NCBI GenBank assembly: GCA_963822765.1
Contig: CAWGJL010000031.1
Span: 62,001 to 126,000, forward strand
Direction of reading: 5' to 3'
DNA: 64,000 bases
DNA from: Palsa-504 sp963822765
GTDB lineage: Bacteria; Actinomycetota; Actinomycetes; Streptosporangiales; Streptosporangiaceae
Both the position numbers and the translations under genes were made by a program. Below the pieces are notes generated by a model that had not been told where the DNA came from, made no database searches, and worked only from the letters and a program-made list of their open reading frames with translations. This document shows, one piece after another, positions 25,933 through 34,603 of the stretch (its first letter is position 1; each line of letters begins with the position of its first letter).

Positions 25933-26856
25933 ATGACAATCCTCGACGAGATTCAGGCGAGCATCGCGCGGCTGGCCGAAGAGGGCGGCTCCTCGGTGGT
26001 GGGCATCGGGCAGCGGTGGGGCGTGGGCTCCGGCATCGTGCTCGGCGGCAACCAGGTGCTGACCAACGCGCACAACGTCCGCGGCAGCCAGGTCACGGTG
26101 ACCTTCGCCGACGGGCACACCGCCGAGGGGACCGTGGCCGGCGCCGACATCGACGGGGACCTCGCCGTGGTCCAGGTCGAGACCGGTCAGGCCCCGGTCC
26201 TGCCGTGGGCGATATCTATTTCCGGCGACGCACCCGCGATCGGGACGCCCGTCTTCGCGCTGGCCAACCCGGGCGGGCGCGGCCTGCGGGTGACGTTCGG
26301 GTTCGTCTCGGGCATCGACCGCAGCTTCCGCGGCCCTCGCGGCCTGCGTATCACCGGCAGCCTGGAGCACACCGCCCCGCTGCTGCCCGGCTCCTCGGGC
26401 GGCCCGGTCCTGAACGCCGCGGGCCAGTTGCTCGGGATCAACACCAACCGCCTCGGCGAGGGCTTCTACCTGGCCATTCCTGCCGACGAGGCGCTGCGCG
26501 GCCGGGTCGACGCGCTGGCCCGCGGCGAATCGGTGGAGCCGCCTCACCTCGGCATCGCGATCGCTCCTGGCCACGTGGCCCGGCGCCTGCGCCGCGCCGT
26601 CGGCCTCCCCGACGCCGACGGCTTGCTCATCCGCGAGGTCGCCGAGAACAGCGCGGCCGCCCGGGCTGGCCTGGCCCGCGGCGACCTGATCGTGGCGGTC
26701 GGCGGCCAGACCGTCAGCAGCGTCGACGACCTGTCCGGCGCGCTGCGCGCGGCGGCGGCCGGCGGCACCGTCGACCTGACCGTCCTGCGCGGCACCGAGG
26801 AGCGTGCCGTCCACGTGGTGCTCGGCCAGGGCGGCGAGACCGCCACGGAGGCGTAG
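25933..26856 (+). CDS. HtrA/DegP-like serine protease with one PDZ domain, no signal peptide
   Basis: 307 residues. Catalytic triad visible as LTNAHNVRG (His), DIDGDLAVVQV (Asp) and LPGSSGGPVLN (Ser). The PDZ domain occupies about residues 205-300 (HLGIAI, NSAAARAGLARGDLIVAVGG). Unusually, the N-terminus MTILDEIQASIARLAEEGG is an amphipathic helix without export signal or anchor, so this would be a cytosolic member. ATG 25933 is preceded by AAGGGATGTGAG. Likely regulated by the divergent HxlR protein. Confidence 0.88.
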   Translation: MTILDEIQASIARLAEEGGSSVVGIGQRWGVGSGIVLGGNQVLTNAHNVRGSQVTVTFADGHTAEGTVAGADIDGDLAVVQVETGQAPVLPWAISISGDAPAIGTPVFALANPGGRGLRVTFGFVSGIDRSFRGPRGLRITGSLEHTAPLLPGSSGGPVLNAAGQLLGINTNRLGEGFYLAIPADEALRGRVDALARGESVEPPHLGIAIAPGHVARRLRRAVGLPDADGLLIREVAENSAAARAGLARGDLIVAVGGQTVSSVDDLSGALRAAAAGGTVDLTVLRGTEERAVHVVLGQGGETATEA

Positions 26857-26877
26857 GCGGGCGGGGGCAGCGCGGGC

Positions 26878-27576
26878 TCAGGCGGGGGGCTGGCCGGGGA
26901 TGACGACGCCGGTCTCGTAGGCCAGGATCACGGCCTGGACCCGGTCGCGGAGCCCGAGCTTGGCCAGCAGGTTACCGATGTGCGTCTTGACCGTCGCCTC
27001 GGTGACGAACAGCGCGGTCGCGATCTCGTTGTTGCTGCCGCCCCGGGCCACCAGCATCAGCACCTCCCGCTCCCGCGCCGTCAGCAGCGCAAGCCGGGAC
27101 GGCGCGAGAGCGGTTTCCGGCGGCCGCCGCGCGAACGTCTCGATCAGGCGGCGGGTGACCGACGGGGCGAGCATGGCCTCGCCGGCCGCGGCGGCGCGGA
27201 CCGCGGCGATGAGGTCGGCGCGCGGCGAGTCCTTGAGCAGGAACCCGCTCGCCCCGGCGCGCAGCGCCTCGTAAACGTACTCGTCGAGGTCGAAGGTGGT
27301 GAGCATGACCACCTTGGGGGCGGGCGAAGCGCGGGTGAGCAGCTTGGTCGCCTCCAGCCCGTCCATACCCGGCATGCGGATGTCCATCAGCACCACGTCC
27401 GGGTGGTGCGCGGCGGCCGCCGAGACGGCCGCCTCTCCGTTGCCGGCCTCCCCCACCACCGTGATGCCGTCGGCGGCGTCCAGGATGACGCAGAACCCCG
27501 AGCGGACCAGTTCCTGATCGTCGACCACGAGCACCCGGATCGGGGCCGTCGGGTCCGGCGAGGCGGGGACGGTCAT
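26878..27576 (-). CDS. NarL/LuxR-type response regulator
   Basis: 232 residues. Receiver domain (about 13-130) with phosphoacceptor Asp in VVLMDIRMPGMDG (near residue 65), acidic pair VVDDQEL and Lys in FLLKDSPRADL. C-terminal LuxR helix-turn-helix: LTAREREVLMLVARGGSNNEIA through EATVKTHIGNLLAKLGL. ATG 27576 overlaps the kinase stop by 4 bases (ATGA). It forms a two-component pair with the upstream kinase gene; targets are unknown. Confidence 0.95.
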   Translation of the reverse strand: MTVPASPDPTAPIRVLVVDDQELVRSGFCVILDAADGITVVGEAGNGEAAVSAAAAHHPDVVLMDIRMPGMDGLEATKLLTRASPAPKVVMLTTFDLDEYVYEALRAGASGFLLKDSPRADLIAAVRAAAAGEAMLAPSVTRRLIETFARRPPETALAPSRLALLTAREREVLMLVARGGSNNEIATALFVTEATVKTHIGNLLAKLGLRDRVQAVILAYETGVVIPGQPPA

Positions 27577-28793
27577 CGGGCCGGCAGCCGCGCGGTGACG
27601 GCGAAGCCGTCCGCCCCGGTCGGGCCGACGCTCAGGTTGCCGCCGCAGGACGCGACCCGCTCGGCGATCCCGGCCAGGCCCAGCCCGGATCCGGTGAGCA
27701 GCGAGCCCGGCGAGGCGATCACGCCGCCGCGAGCCGCGGGCGGGCCGTCCGGCCGGCGGCCGGAATCGGTGACGCTGACCGTGATGTATCCGGGCTCGTA
27801 GCGCAGGGTCACGGCGGCCTGCCTGGCCCGGGCGTGGCGGATCGTATTGGTCAGCGCTTCCTGGACGATGCGGTACGCGGTCAGGTCCACGCCCGGGGAC
27901 AGCGGGCCCGGGGTGCCCACGACCTCGAAGTTCACCGGCAGCCCGGTCCCGCGCACCTGGTCGAGCACCTCGCCGAGGTCGCCGAGCGACGCCGATGGCG
28001 CCGTCTCGAGCCGTTCGGCGGGACCGCGCAGCACGCCGAGCAGCCGGCGCAGCTCGGTCAGCGCCTGCCGGGCCGTGTCGCCGATGATGTCCACCGCCGA
28101 CCGGGCCTGGTCCGGCCGGCCGGGCAGCAGGGAGGCGGCCGCCTCCGCCTGGACCGCGATCAGGCTCACGTGATGGGCCACGACGTCGTGCAGCTCACGG
28201 GCGATCCTGGTCCGCTCGCGCCCGGCGGCCATGGCCGCCTGGCGGTCGAGTTCGGCCTCGGCGCGGTCAGCACGGTTCCTGGCCGCCTGCAGGCTCGCCC
28301 GCTTGGTCCGGCTGAGCGTGCCCGCGACCCACGCGGTGAGCAGGATCATCACCTGGAAGATGGCGTCGTAGGGCTGGTGGTGCCCGGGCGCGGCCTGGGA
28401 GACCGCGAGGCCGACCGCGACCAGCACGCACGCAACCCAGCGCCAGGCCGGGCCGCGGCGATCGATGACGGTGTAGAACGCGATCGCGGGCCCGAGCGGG
28501 AACGGCGCCAGCGTGAAGCCGATCTGGTCGTAGGCGACCCGGGCGGCCCCGATGACCAGGGCGACCTCGATCGGCCGCGACCGGCGCCAGGCCAGCGGGA
28601 GGCCCTGGGCCACGACCAGCAGAAGCGCCAGCCACTGCGGATGCTGCTGGGCCCGGTACGGCAGCAGCGCGACGGCGTTGACGACGGCCAGCGCGACACC
28701 GAGTCCGGCGTCGGCGAGCAACTCCTGCCGCCGCGGCGGGAGCGCGGCGACCCGCGCGCCCAGCGACCGCGGAAGCCCGTCTGTGGGGTTCAC
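27573..28793 (-). CDS. Sensor histidine kinase (HisKA_3 type)
   Basis: 406 residues. Five or six N-terminal hydrophobic helices between about 25 and 160 form the sensor; dimerisation/phosphoacceptor box RIARELHDVVAHHVSL carries the His near residue 203; the ATPase domain has IVQEALTNTIRHARA (N-box) and GSGLGLAGIAERVA (G-box). This is the usual actinobacterial membrane kinase partner of LuxR-type regulators. It starts at ATG 28793 and overlaps the regulator gene by 4 bases. Confidence 0.93.
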   Translation of the reverse strand: MNPTDGLPRSLGARVAALPPRRQELLADAGLGVALAVVNAVALLPYRAQQHPQWLALLLVVAQGLPLAWRRSRPIEVALVIGAARVAYDQIGFTLAPFPLGPAIAFYTVIDRRGPAWRWVACVLVAVGLAVSQAAPGHHQPYDAIFQVMILLTAWVAGTLSRTKRASLQAARNRADRAEAELDRQAAMAAGRERTRIARELHDVVAHHVSLIAVQAEAAASLLPGRPDQARSAVDIIGDTARQALTELRRLLGVLRGPAERLETAPSASLGDLGEVLDQVRGTGLPVNFEVVGTPGPLSPGVDLTAYRIVQEALTNTIRHARARQAAVTLRYEPGYITVSVTDSGRRPDGPPAARGGVIASPGSLLTGSGLGLAGIAERVASCGGNLSVGPTGADGFAVTARLPAR

Positions 28794-28971
28794 GCCCTGA
28801 TGGTACGGCCGGCTGCCCGGACGGCGGATCAGCCGCTAGGGGGATCCGGGCACTGCGACTTACGGCGGAGCCGCGGGCGGTTTCCGGCTGCTCCCTGCGA
28901 CCTGGAGCGGAGCCGGGAAATCCCCACGGCGCCCGATCCGCCGGGCGCCCCCGTGTTCCCATGATGAGCCC

Positions 28972-30552
28972 ATGAACACGATCAACGAGGCCCGGGCCGC
29001 CGCATCAGCAGAACCGGACACGACCGGGGCGGCCCGGCCGCCCTGGCTCGGTATCGTCGTGATCGCGGCGGCCGCGTTCGGGCTGGAGATGGCGGTCAGC
29101 GCCCGCTACGGCTACGCCCGCGACGAGCTCTACTTCCTCGCCGCCGGGCACCACCTGGCCTTCGGCTACGTCGACCAGCCGCCGCTCACCCCGCTGCTGG
29201 CCCGGTTCGCGGCCGCGGCGGCCGGCAATACGCTGGCCGGGCTCCGGGTCCTGCCCGCGCTCGGCCTGGCCGTGCTGGCCGTGGCCACGGCCGCGATGAG
29301 CCGCCAGCTCGGCGCGGGCCGGACCGGCCAGCTGCTCGCGGCGCTGGCCGCCGCGACCTGCGGGGAGTACCTCGGCACCATGCACGAGCTGACCACCGCC
29401 GCGCCCGACTTCGTGTTCTGGACGATCACCCTGCTGCTGGTCGTGCGCCTGCTGGCCAGCGAGGATCCGCGGTGGTGGGTGGCCATCGGCGGCTGCGTCG
29501 GGGTGGCCAGCGAGGCCAAGTGGAACATCGGCTTCCTGGCCGCCGCGCTGGTGGCGGGCGTGGCTGCCACCGATGCCCGGCGCCTGCTGCGCAGCCGCTA
29601 CCTGCTGATCGGCGGGGTACTCGCGGCGGCGCTGGCCGCGCCGGACCTGGTCTGGCAGGCCCTGCACGGCTGGCCCAACCTGGACGTCTTCCGTGCGCTG
29701 CAGGCTTCGGCCGGCCACAACCGGGCCGTGTTCTGGCCCGCGCAGATCCTGTACACCGGCCCGGCGGTGACCCCGGTCTGGGTGAGCGGGGTCATCTGGT
29801 CGCTGCGCAGCCCGGCGGCCCGGCGCTTCCGGCCGGCGGCGATCGCCTGCGTTCTCGCGATCGGGCTGCAGTTCGTGCTGGGCGGCAAGGCGTACTACCC
29901 GGGTGCGGCGTACACGTTCCTGATCGCGGCCGGCTCGGTTCCGCTCGAGCGCAGGCTCGCCGCCCGCCCCGCGGTCAGGTCGGCGCTGGCCCGCCTGGTC
30001 AGGCCAGCAGCGCTGGGCCGGCTGGTCAGGCCCGCTACGGCGACCGCCGCGGGCATGCTGGCCGGCGCGGTGCTGGCCGCGCCGGTCGCACTGTCGGCGC
30101 TGCCCGCCCGGACGCTGCACACCGTGCCGCTGCAGAAGATCAACTACGACCTGGCCGAGACGATCGCCTGGCCGCGGCTGGTGGCGCTGGTGGCTAAGGA
30201 ATACCGATCGCTGCCCGCCCCGCAGCAGCGGCGGACCGCCATCGTGACCGGGAACTACGGCGAGGCGGGCGCGATCGACCGCTACGGGCCCGGGCTCGCC
30301 CTGCCGCAGGCCTACAGCGGCGCCAACAACTTCTGGCTGTGGGGCCCGCCGCCCGCGGGCGACGACGCGGTCATCGGCGTGAACCTGGACCCGGCCCTGC
30401 TGCGCCGCGAGTTCGCCCAGGTCCGCTTGGTGGCCACGTTCCGGAACGGTCTCGGGGTGAGCGACGACGAGCAGGGCGTGCAGATCTTCGTGGCCAGCGG
30501 CCCGCGGTCGTCCTGGGCCCAGGCCTGGCCCGCCTTCCGCAACTATTCCTGA
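28972..30552 (+). CDS. GT39-family membrane glycosyltransferase (PMT-like)
   Basis: 526 residues with about ten hydrophobic helices. The N-terminal signature SARYGYARDELYFLA carries the catalytic acidic pair (DE) in the first extracytoplasmic loop, followed by AFGYVDQPPLTPLL; both are hallmarks of polyprenyl-phosphate-sugar-dependent GT39 enzymes. The last 130 residues are a soluble extracytoplasmic tail. It would mannosylate or glycosylate an exported molecule. It is divergent from the kinase gene (about 180 bases between starts). Confidence 0.88.
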   Translation: MNTINEARAAASAEPDTTGAARPPWLGIVVIAAAAFGLEMAVSARYGYARDELYFLAAGHHLAFGYVDQPPLTPLLARFAAAAAGNTLAGLRVLPALGLAVLAVATAAMSRQLGAGRTGQLLAALAAATCGEYLGTMHELTTAAPDFVFWTITLLLVVRLLASEDPRWWVAIGGCVGVASEAKWNIGFLAAALVAGVAATDARRLLRSRYLLIGGVLAAALAAPDLVWQALHGWPNLDVFRALQASAGHNRAVFWPAQILYTGPAVTPVWVSGVIWSLRSPAARRFRPAAIACVLAIGLQFVLGGKAYYPGAAYTFLIAAGSVPLERRLAARPAVRSALARLVRPAALGRLVRPATATAAGMLAGAVLAAPVALSALPARTLHTVPLQKINYDLAETIAWPRLVALVAKEYRSLPAPQQRRTAIVTGNYGEAGAIDRYGPGLALPQAYSGANNFWLWGPPPAGDDAVIGVNLDPALLRREFAQVRLVATFRNGLGVSDDEQGVQIFVASGPRSSWAQAWPAFRNYS

Positions 30553-30565
30553 GCGCTTGTAACCT

Positions 30566-30997
30566 ATGGCCATGAGACCTGGGGCCATGAACCGGTACAA
30601 GCCCAGCAGCGAGGCGGAGCAGAGCTACGCGGCCGACCTGGCGCTCGCGGGCAGGCACGCGGAACTGCTCGACGCCGCGGGCACGGCCGAGACCGAGTTC
30701 CGGCAGGCGCAGGCCCGCCGCGCACCCGCCGCCGAGCTGCGCCGGCTCGCGCTGGCCCTGGACGCCGCGCTGACCGACGCCATGCGCGCGGCCTTCGCGG
30801 TGCAGCGCGCGGAGATCGGCGTGCGCGGCTACGACGACCGCATCTACCGGCGCAAGGCCAAGGCCAAGCCGCACATCCACGCGCTCACCGCCGACGCCGA
30901 GCGCCTGCTCACCCTGCGCGAAACCCATCGCCTCAACGACATCCCGGCGGTGGCGTTCGAGCCCAGCCCGCTGATGGGTCAGATCACCAAGGCCTGA
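30566..30997 (+). CDS. Uncharacterised small basic helical protein
   Basis: 143 residues from ATG 30566, or 136 from ATG 30587. Composition and codon phase fit a real gene, it begins 13 bases after the GT39 stop, and the sequence is mostly helical (AELRRLALALDAAL, DAMRAAFAVQRAEIG) with a basic central patch (RRKAKAKPHIH). No known motif is recognised. The close spacing suggests co-transcription with the glycosyltransferase gene. Confidence 0.65.
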   Translation: MAMRPGAMNRYKPSSEAEQSYAADLALAGRHAELLDAAGTAETEFRQAQARRAPAAELRRLALALDAALTDAMRAAFAVQRAEIGVRGYDDRIYRRKAKAKPHIHALTADAERLLTLRETHRLNDIPAVAFEPSPLMGQITKA

Positions 30998-31461
30998 GCC
31001 TCCCGGTCCCAGGAATTCTTGCCCCGGCCGCGGTGAACCTTCCGGGGTGCTGCGACGTCTCCAGATAGAGGGGATCAGTCCGACCGGGGCTCTGCACACT
31101 TACGGCGGCCCGGAGAAATGTATACACAGCAATCGATTGTTGCAATCAGGCGTGTCGCTTGCGCCACGGGACCGGGAGGGGGACAGTTGGTCTAGGCCAC
31201 TCGGTTCGGCCTAGACCGTAGACTGGTCTAGGCCACTTGGCCGGCAGGGCTAGAAAACTACATAGAAGCACCATCTGGGTACGCACAGTAGAGCTAAGGA
31301 GTTACAAGCAGTAGTCAATCTGTGCCAGGCAGAAACTAGCGGAACGCTACAGATGGCCAGCCGGAAAACGATTCACGCGGGCCATATAACGATCGCGAGA
31401 GCTGCGGCACACTAGCAACTGTTCAACAACACACATGATGAACCAACCAGGAGGCACTGAT
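30998..31461. other. Gene-free, less GC-rich regulatory stretch before the DUF5999 gene
   Basis: No coding frame with good phase. The region is clearly more AT-rich than its surroundings. It contains palindromes TGTATACA and CAATCGATTG near 31120-31140 and a cluster of three GGTCTAGGCC words (31189-31234). An AAGGAG near 31300 has no start codon at usable spacing. Confidence 0.6.
31186..31237. promoter_or_regulatory. Cluster of three DasR-like (dre) boxes
   Basis: ACTGGTCTAGGCCACT (31222-31237) differs by one base from the streptomycete DasR consensus ACTGGTCTAGACCACT; GTTGGTCTAGGCCACT (31186-31201) differs by three. The core GGTCTAGGCC is also present inverted at 31208-31217, making a perfect 10-bp inverted repeat with the first copy. 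DasR is a GntR-family regulator of GlcNAc metabolism and development. The consensus comes from the streptomycete literature; binding here is inferred. Confidence 0.6.
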
Positions 31462-31737
31462 ATGTGCCCACACTCGCCGCCCTGTCCGGAGGCGTCAGCC
31501 CCGGACCGCGAAGCGGCGCACACCGTCGTGAGCCATCCCGAGCAGGGCTGGAGCCTGCTCTGTAACGGCATCGTGATCTTCGAAGACACGGGGGAACTCC
31601 TGCCTGACGGCGCGTGCATCGCGCCGCACCGGCCCACTGACTGGGCTTTCGATCGCCCGGCCCGGGTCATACCGCCACACAGCGGGCAGGCGCCGGCGGC
31701 GTTATCCGCCGGCGGCGGCACCAAGCGGGGTGCCTGA
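31462..31737 (+). CDS. DUF5999 family small protein
   Basis: 91 residues. Begins MCPHSPPCPEA and contains DREAAHTVVSHPEQGWSL and LCNGIVIFEDTGELLPDG, the conserved core of a small actinomycete family found near WhiJ-like and other developmental genes; its role is unknown. Two N-terminal cysteines could bind metal. ATG 31462 has AGGAGG 7 bases upstream (31449-31454). The long upstream region with dre-like boxes suggests it is regulated. Confidence 0.85.
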   Translation: MCPHSPPCPEASAPDREAAHTVVSHPEQGWSLLCNGIVIFEDTGELLPDGACIAPHRPTDWAFDRPARVIPPHSGQAPAALSAGGGTKRGA

Positions 31738-31755
31738 TCGAATAACCCCTTTTTG

Positions 31756-32394
31756 CTATCCCTCAGTTGAAATCCTTGAGCGCAGCACGCCGGGCAGCCA
31801 GTCGGCCACGGCCCCGGCGATGACGGCGCGGTGACCCTTCAGCGCGTGCGTCTCCCCCGGCACCACGACGACCCGGTCCGCGTCCCGGGCCCCGGGAATC
31901 CCGAACGGGTCACGCTCCCCGTTGATCACCAGCACCGCGGCCCCGCCCGCCCGCGCGGCTCGCAACTCGGCCAGCCGGCTCTGGCCCGTCGGGCCCGGCG
32001 GCTTGAGCGGGAACGCCAGCGCGATCACGGCCCGGGCCCCGACCGCGGCCGCCGTGCGGCACGCCACCCGCGCACCGTTGCTCCGCCCGCCCTGGACGAG
32101 CGGGACGCCGGGCATGAACCCGGTCAGCGCGGCCACGATCTCGACCCAGGCGGCGTCCTGACGGTCCGCGAGGCCGGGCGCGCGAGCTCCCTTGACCCGG
32201 TACGGCTGGGTCACGCGGGCCACCACCGCGCCGAGCCCGAGTGCCGCGTCCCGGGCCGCCAGCAGATCGGGTGCGCCCGCGCTGCCGCCGGCCCCGTGCG
32301 TGAGCACGAGCAGGAACCGGGCCGCACCGGGCTGCGCCGGGCCGTCTGGGTCCAGCTCGGCCCGGGCCACCCCGCTGCCGGTCATGATCTCCAC
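31756..32394 (-). CDS. Alpha/beta hydrolase (dienelactone-hydrolase/KANL3-like)
   Basis: 212 residues from GTG 32394, which has GGGGAG 6 bases upstream. The fold has LVLTHGAGG (oxyanion turn), nucleophile elbow VQGGRSNGARVA where the usual GxSxG appears as G-R-S-N-G, the acid in INGERDPFG and the catalytic His in VPGETHALKGH. These predicted hydrolases are cytoplasmic and of unknown substrate. It is divergent from the YCII gene. Confidence 0.8.
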   Translation of the reverse strand: MEIMTGSGVARAELDPDGPAQPGAARFLLVLTHGAGGSAGAPDLLAARDAALGLGAVVARVTQPYRVKGARAPGLADRQDAAWVEIVAALTGFMPGVPLVQGGRSNGARVACRTAAAVGARAVIALAFPLKPPGPTGQSRLAELRAARAGGAAVLVINGERDPFGIPGARDADRVVVVPGETHALKGHRAVIAGAVADWLPGVLRSRISTEG

Positions 32395-32534
32395 CGCACG
32401 CTCCCCCGTCCGCGAGCCTGTCGCGCAAGTCGAGCGTATAGTCGCGGCGCGGATGTCCGGGATGGGCCGGCTGGCTCGACGTCTCAGATGAAGCACGCGC
32501 CGGACGAAGGCGCGCTGAACCGAGAGGAGCGATC

Positions 32535-32954
32535 ATGAAGTACATGATCTTGGTGTACGGCTCGCAGCAGGACTATGACTCCATGGCCGGCCACGCCGCG
32601 GAGGGCAAGCCGGCCTGGTCCGCGGCGGACTTCGCCGCGATGGGGGCGTTCATGGAGGGATTCAACAAGGACCTGGCCGAATCCGGCGAACTGGTGGACA
32701 CGCGGGGGCTGATCGCCCCGGTCCACACCCGGAGAATCCAGCTGCGCAACGACGTCCCGGTCGTGACGGACGGGCCGTACGCCGAGAGCCAGGAGGTCCT
32801 GGCCGGCTACTGGATCGTGGACTGCGACAGCTTCGACCGGGCCACCGAGATAGCCGCCCGGCTGACCCAGGTTCCCGGCCCGCGGCAGCCCGGCGAGCAC
32901 GAGGTGATCGACGTGCGGCCGATCGCCGAGTCGCGGGACGAGCTCGATGGCTGA
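32535..32954 (+). CDS. YCII/DGPF-domain protein, partner of ECF42 sigma factor
   Basis: 139 residues. MKYMILVYGSQQDY at the start, VVTDGPYAESQEVLAGYWI (the DGP-F motif) and DSFDRATEIAARL are diagnostic of the YCII-like DGPF family. GAGGAG lies a few bases before ATG 32535. Genes of this family are the standard neighbours of ECF42 sigma factors and are usually among their targets. The sigma gene follows 28 bases downstream. Confidence 0.92.
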   Translation: MKYMILVYGSQQDYDSMAGHAAEGKPAWSAADFAAMGAFMEGFNKDLAESGELVDTRGLIAPVHTRRIQLRNDVPVVTDGPYAESQEVLAGYWIVDCDSFDRATEIAARLTQVPGPRQPGEHEVIDVRPIAESRDELDG

Positions 32955-32982
32955 GCCGCGGGCCTGACGGGCCTGACCGGTC

Positions 32983-34230
32983 ATGGCCGAGACCGAGGTC
33001 GAGGACCTGCTGCGCCAGCTAGCGCCGCAGGTCCTCGGCGCGGTGGTCAGGCGTTACGGGCACTTCGAGGAGGCCGAGGACGCTACCCAGGAGGCGCTGG
33101 TCGCGGCGGCCGCGCAATGGCCGGGCGAGGGCCTCCCGGACCACCCGCGCGGCTGGCTGATCACGGTCGCCTCGCGCAGGCTCACCGACCTGCTGCGGGC
33201 CGATCAGGCCCGCCGGCGCCGCGAAGACACCGTGGCCCGCTGGGTCCTGCCCGACCACTGGCTGGCTCCGCCGGCCGACCGGCCGCCCGCGGATCACGAC
33301 GACACGCTGATCCTGCTGTTCCTGTGCTGTCATCCCGCGCTGACCCCGGCCTCGCAGATCGCGCTGACGCTCCGCGCGGTCGGCGGGCTGGCTACCGCGG
33401 AGATCGCCCGGGCGTTCCTGGTCCCCGAGGCGACCATGACCCGGCGGATCAGCCGCGCCAAGCAGCAGATCAAGGCCAGCGCGGTGCCGTTCCGGATGCC
33501 CGCCGCCGCCGAACGCGGCGGACGGCTCGCGGCGGTCCTGCACGTGCTCTACCTGATCTTCACCGAGGGTTACGCCAGCACGTCCGGGCCGAGCCTGCAC
33601 CGCACCGAGCTGGCCGCCGAGGCGATCCGGCTGGCCCGCCTCGTGCACCGGCTGCTCCCCGAGGACGGCGAGGTGACCGGGCTGCTCGCGCTCATGCTGC
33701 TGACCGACGCCCGGCGGCCGGCCCGCACCGGCCCGGGCGGCGAGCTGATCCCCATGGCCGAACAGGACCGGAACCTGTGGAACGCCGCCCAGATCGCCGA
33801 GGGCGTGGACCTGATCACCACCGCCCTGGCCCGCGGCCCGGCCGGCCCCTACCAGCTGCAGGCGGCCATCGCCGCGGTCCACGACGAGGCGCCGACCGCC
33901 GACGCGACCGACTGGCCGCAGATAGCGGCGCTGTACGAGCTGCTCATGCGGCTGTCCGACAACCCCGTGGTGCGGCTGAATCAGGCCGTCGCGGTAGCCA
34001 TGGTGCGCGGCCCGCGTGCGGGGCTGGTGCTCCTGGACGGGCTGGCCCGCGACGAGCGGATGGCCGGAAGCCACCAGCTGGCCGCGGTCCGCGCGCACCT
34101 GCTGGAAATGGCCGGCCAGCCCGACGCGGCCCGGGCCGCCTTCCTCGACGCGGCGAAGCGCACCAGCAACCTGCCGCAGCAGCGCTACCTGAACGCCCAG
34201 GCCGCCCGCCTGGCCGGCGAACGCGAGTGA
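32983..34230 (+). CDS. ECF42-type RNA polymerase sigma factor with C-terminal TPR-like extension
   Basis: 415 residues. Sigma region 2 at about 20-85 (YGHFEEAEDATQEALVAA, WLITVASRRLTDLLR), region 4 at about 120-165 (IALTLRAVGGLATAEIARAF, EATMTRRISRAKQQI), then a 230-residue helical extension typical of ECF42 (LYLIFTEGYAS, RLNQAVAVAMVRGP). No anti-sigma gene is present; control is thought to come from the extension. It should direct RNA polymerase to a small regulon including the YCII gene. Confidence 0.93.
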   Translation: MAETEVEDLLRQLAPQVLGAVVRRYGHFEEAEDATQEALVAAAAQWPGEGLPDHPRGWLITVASRRLTDLLRADQARRRREDTVARWVLPDHWLAPPADRPPADHDDTLILLFLCCHPALTPASQIALTLRAVGGLATAEIARAFLVPEATMTRRISRAKQQIKASAVPFRMPAAAERGGRLAAVLHVLYLIFTEGYASTSGPSLHRTELAAEAIRLARLVHRLLPEDGEVTGLLALMLLTDARRPARTGPGGELIPMAEQDRNLWNAAQIAEGVDLITTALARGPAGPYQLQAAIAAVHDEAPTADATDWPQIAALYELLMRLSDNPVVRLNQAVAVAMVRGPRAGLVLLDGLARDERMAGSHQLAAVRAHLLEMAGQPDAARAAFLDAAKRTSNLPQQRYLNAQAARLAGERE

Positions 34231-34288
34231 GGCGACCTGGGTTCTGGGTAAGCGGTGGGGAAACCCGATTGGCGGAAGGAACCCACCA

Positions 34289-34504
34289 ATGGCAGAGAAC
34301 ATCTACTCGATCAGCGAGATCGTCGGCTCCTCCACCGAGAGCATCGATGACGCGATCAAGGGTGCGGTGAACCGGGCCTCGCGAACCCTGCACAACCTGG
34401 ACTGGTTCGAGGTCACCGGGATGCGCGGCCGCATCGAGGACGACCGCTGCCACTTCCAGGTCACCGTGAAGGTCGGCTTCCGCCTCGACGACCAGCCCGC
34501 CTGA
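34289..34504 (+). CDS. Dodecin (flavin-storage protein)
   Basis: 71 residues, the normal size. SISEIVGSSTESIDDAIKG, RASRTLHNLDWFEV and QVTVKVGFRLDD cover the three-strand/one-helix dodecin fold; the Trp in NLDWFEV is the flavin-stacking residue. Twelve copies assemble into a hollow shell that stores or buffers riboflavin/FMN. A purine-rich AAGGAA lies upstream of the ATG. Confidence 0.95.
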   Translation: MAENIYSISEIVGSSTESIDDAIKGAVNRASRTLHNLDWFEVTGMRGRIEDDRCHFQVTVKVGFRLDDQPA

Positions 34505-34603
34505 CCGGCCAGTCGCACCGGGCGAGGTCCTAGGACCACCGGCGCAGCCCGCCCGAGGCGCTCGGCCGATGTGCGCAGACGGCAAGCCGCCTAGTGTGAG
34601 CGC

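Noticed and set aside
30998..31461. GGTCTAGGCC cluster as plasmid iterons
   Set aside because: Only three copies, one inverted, without a rep gene; the fit to DasR boxes is better.
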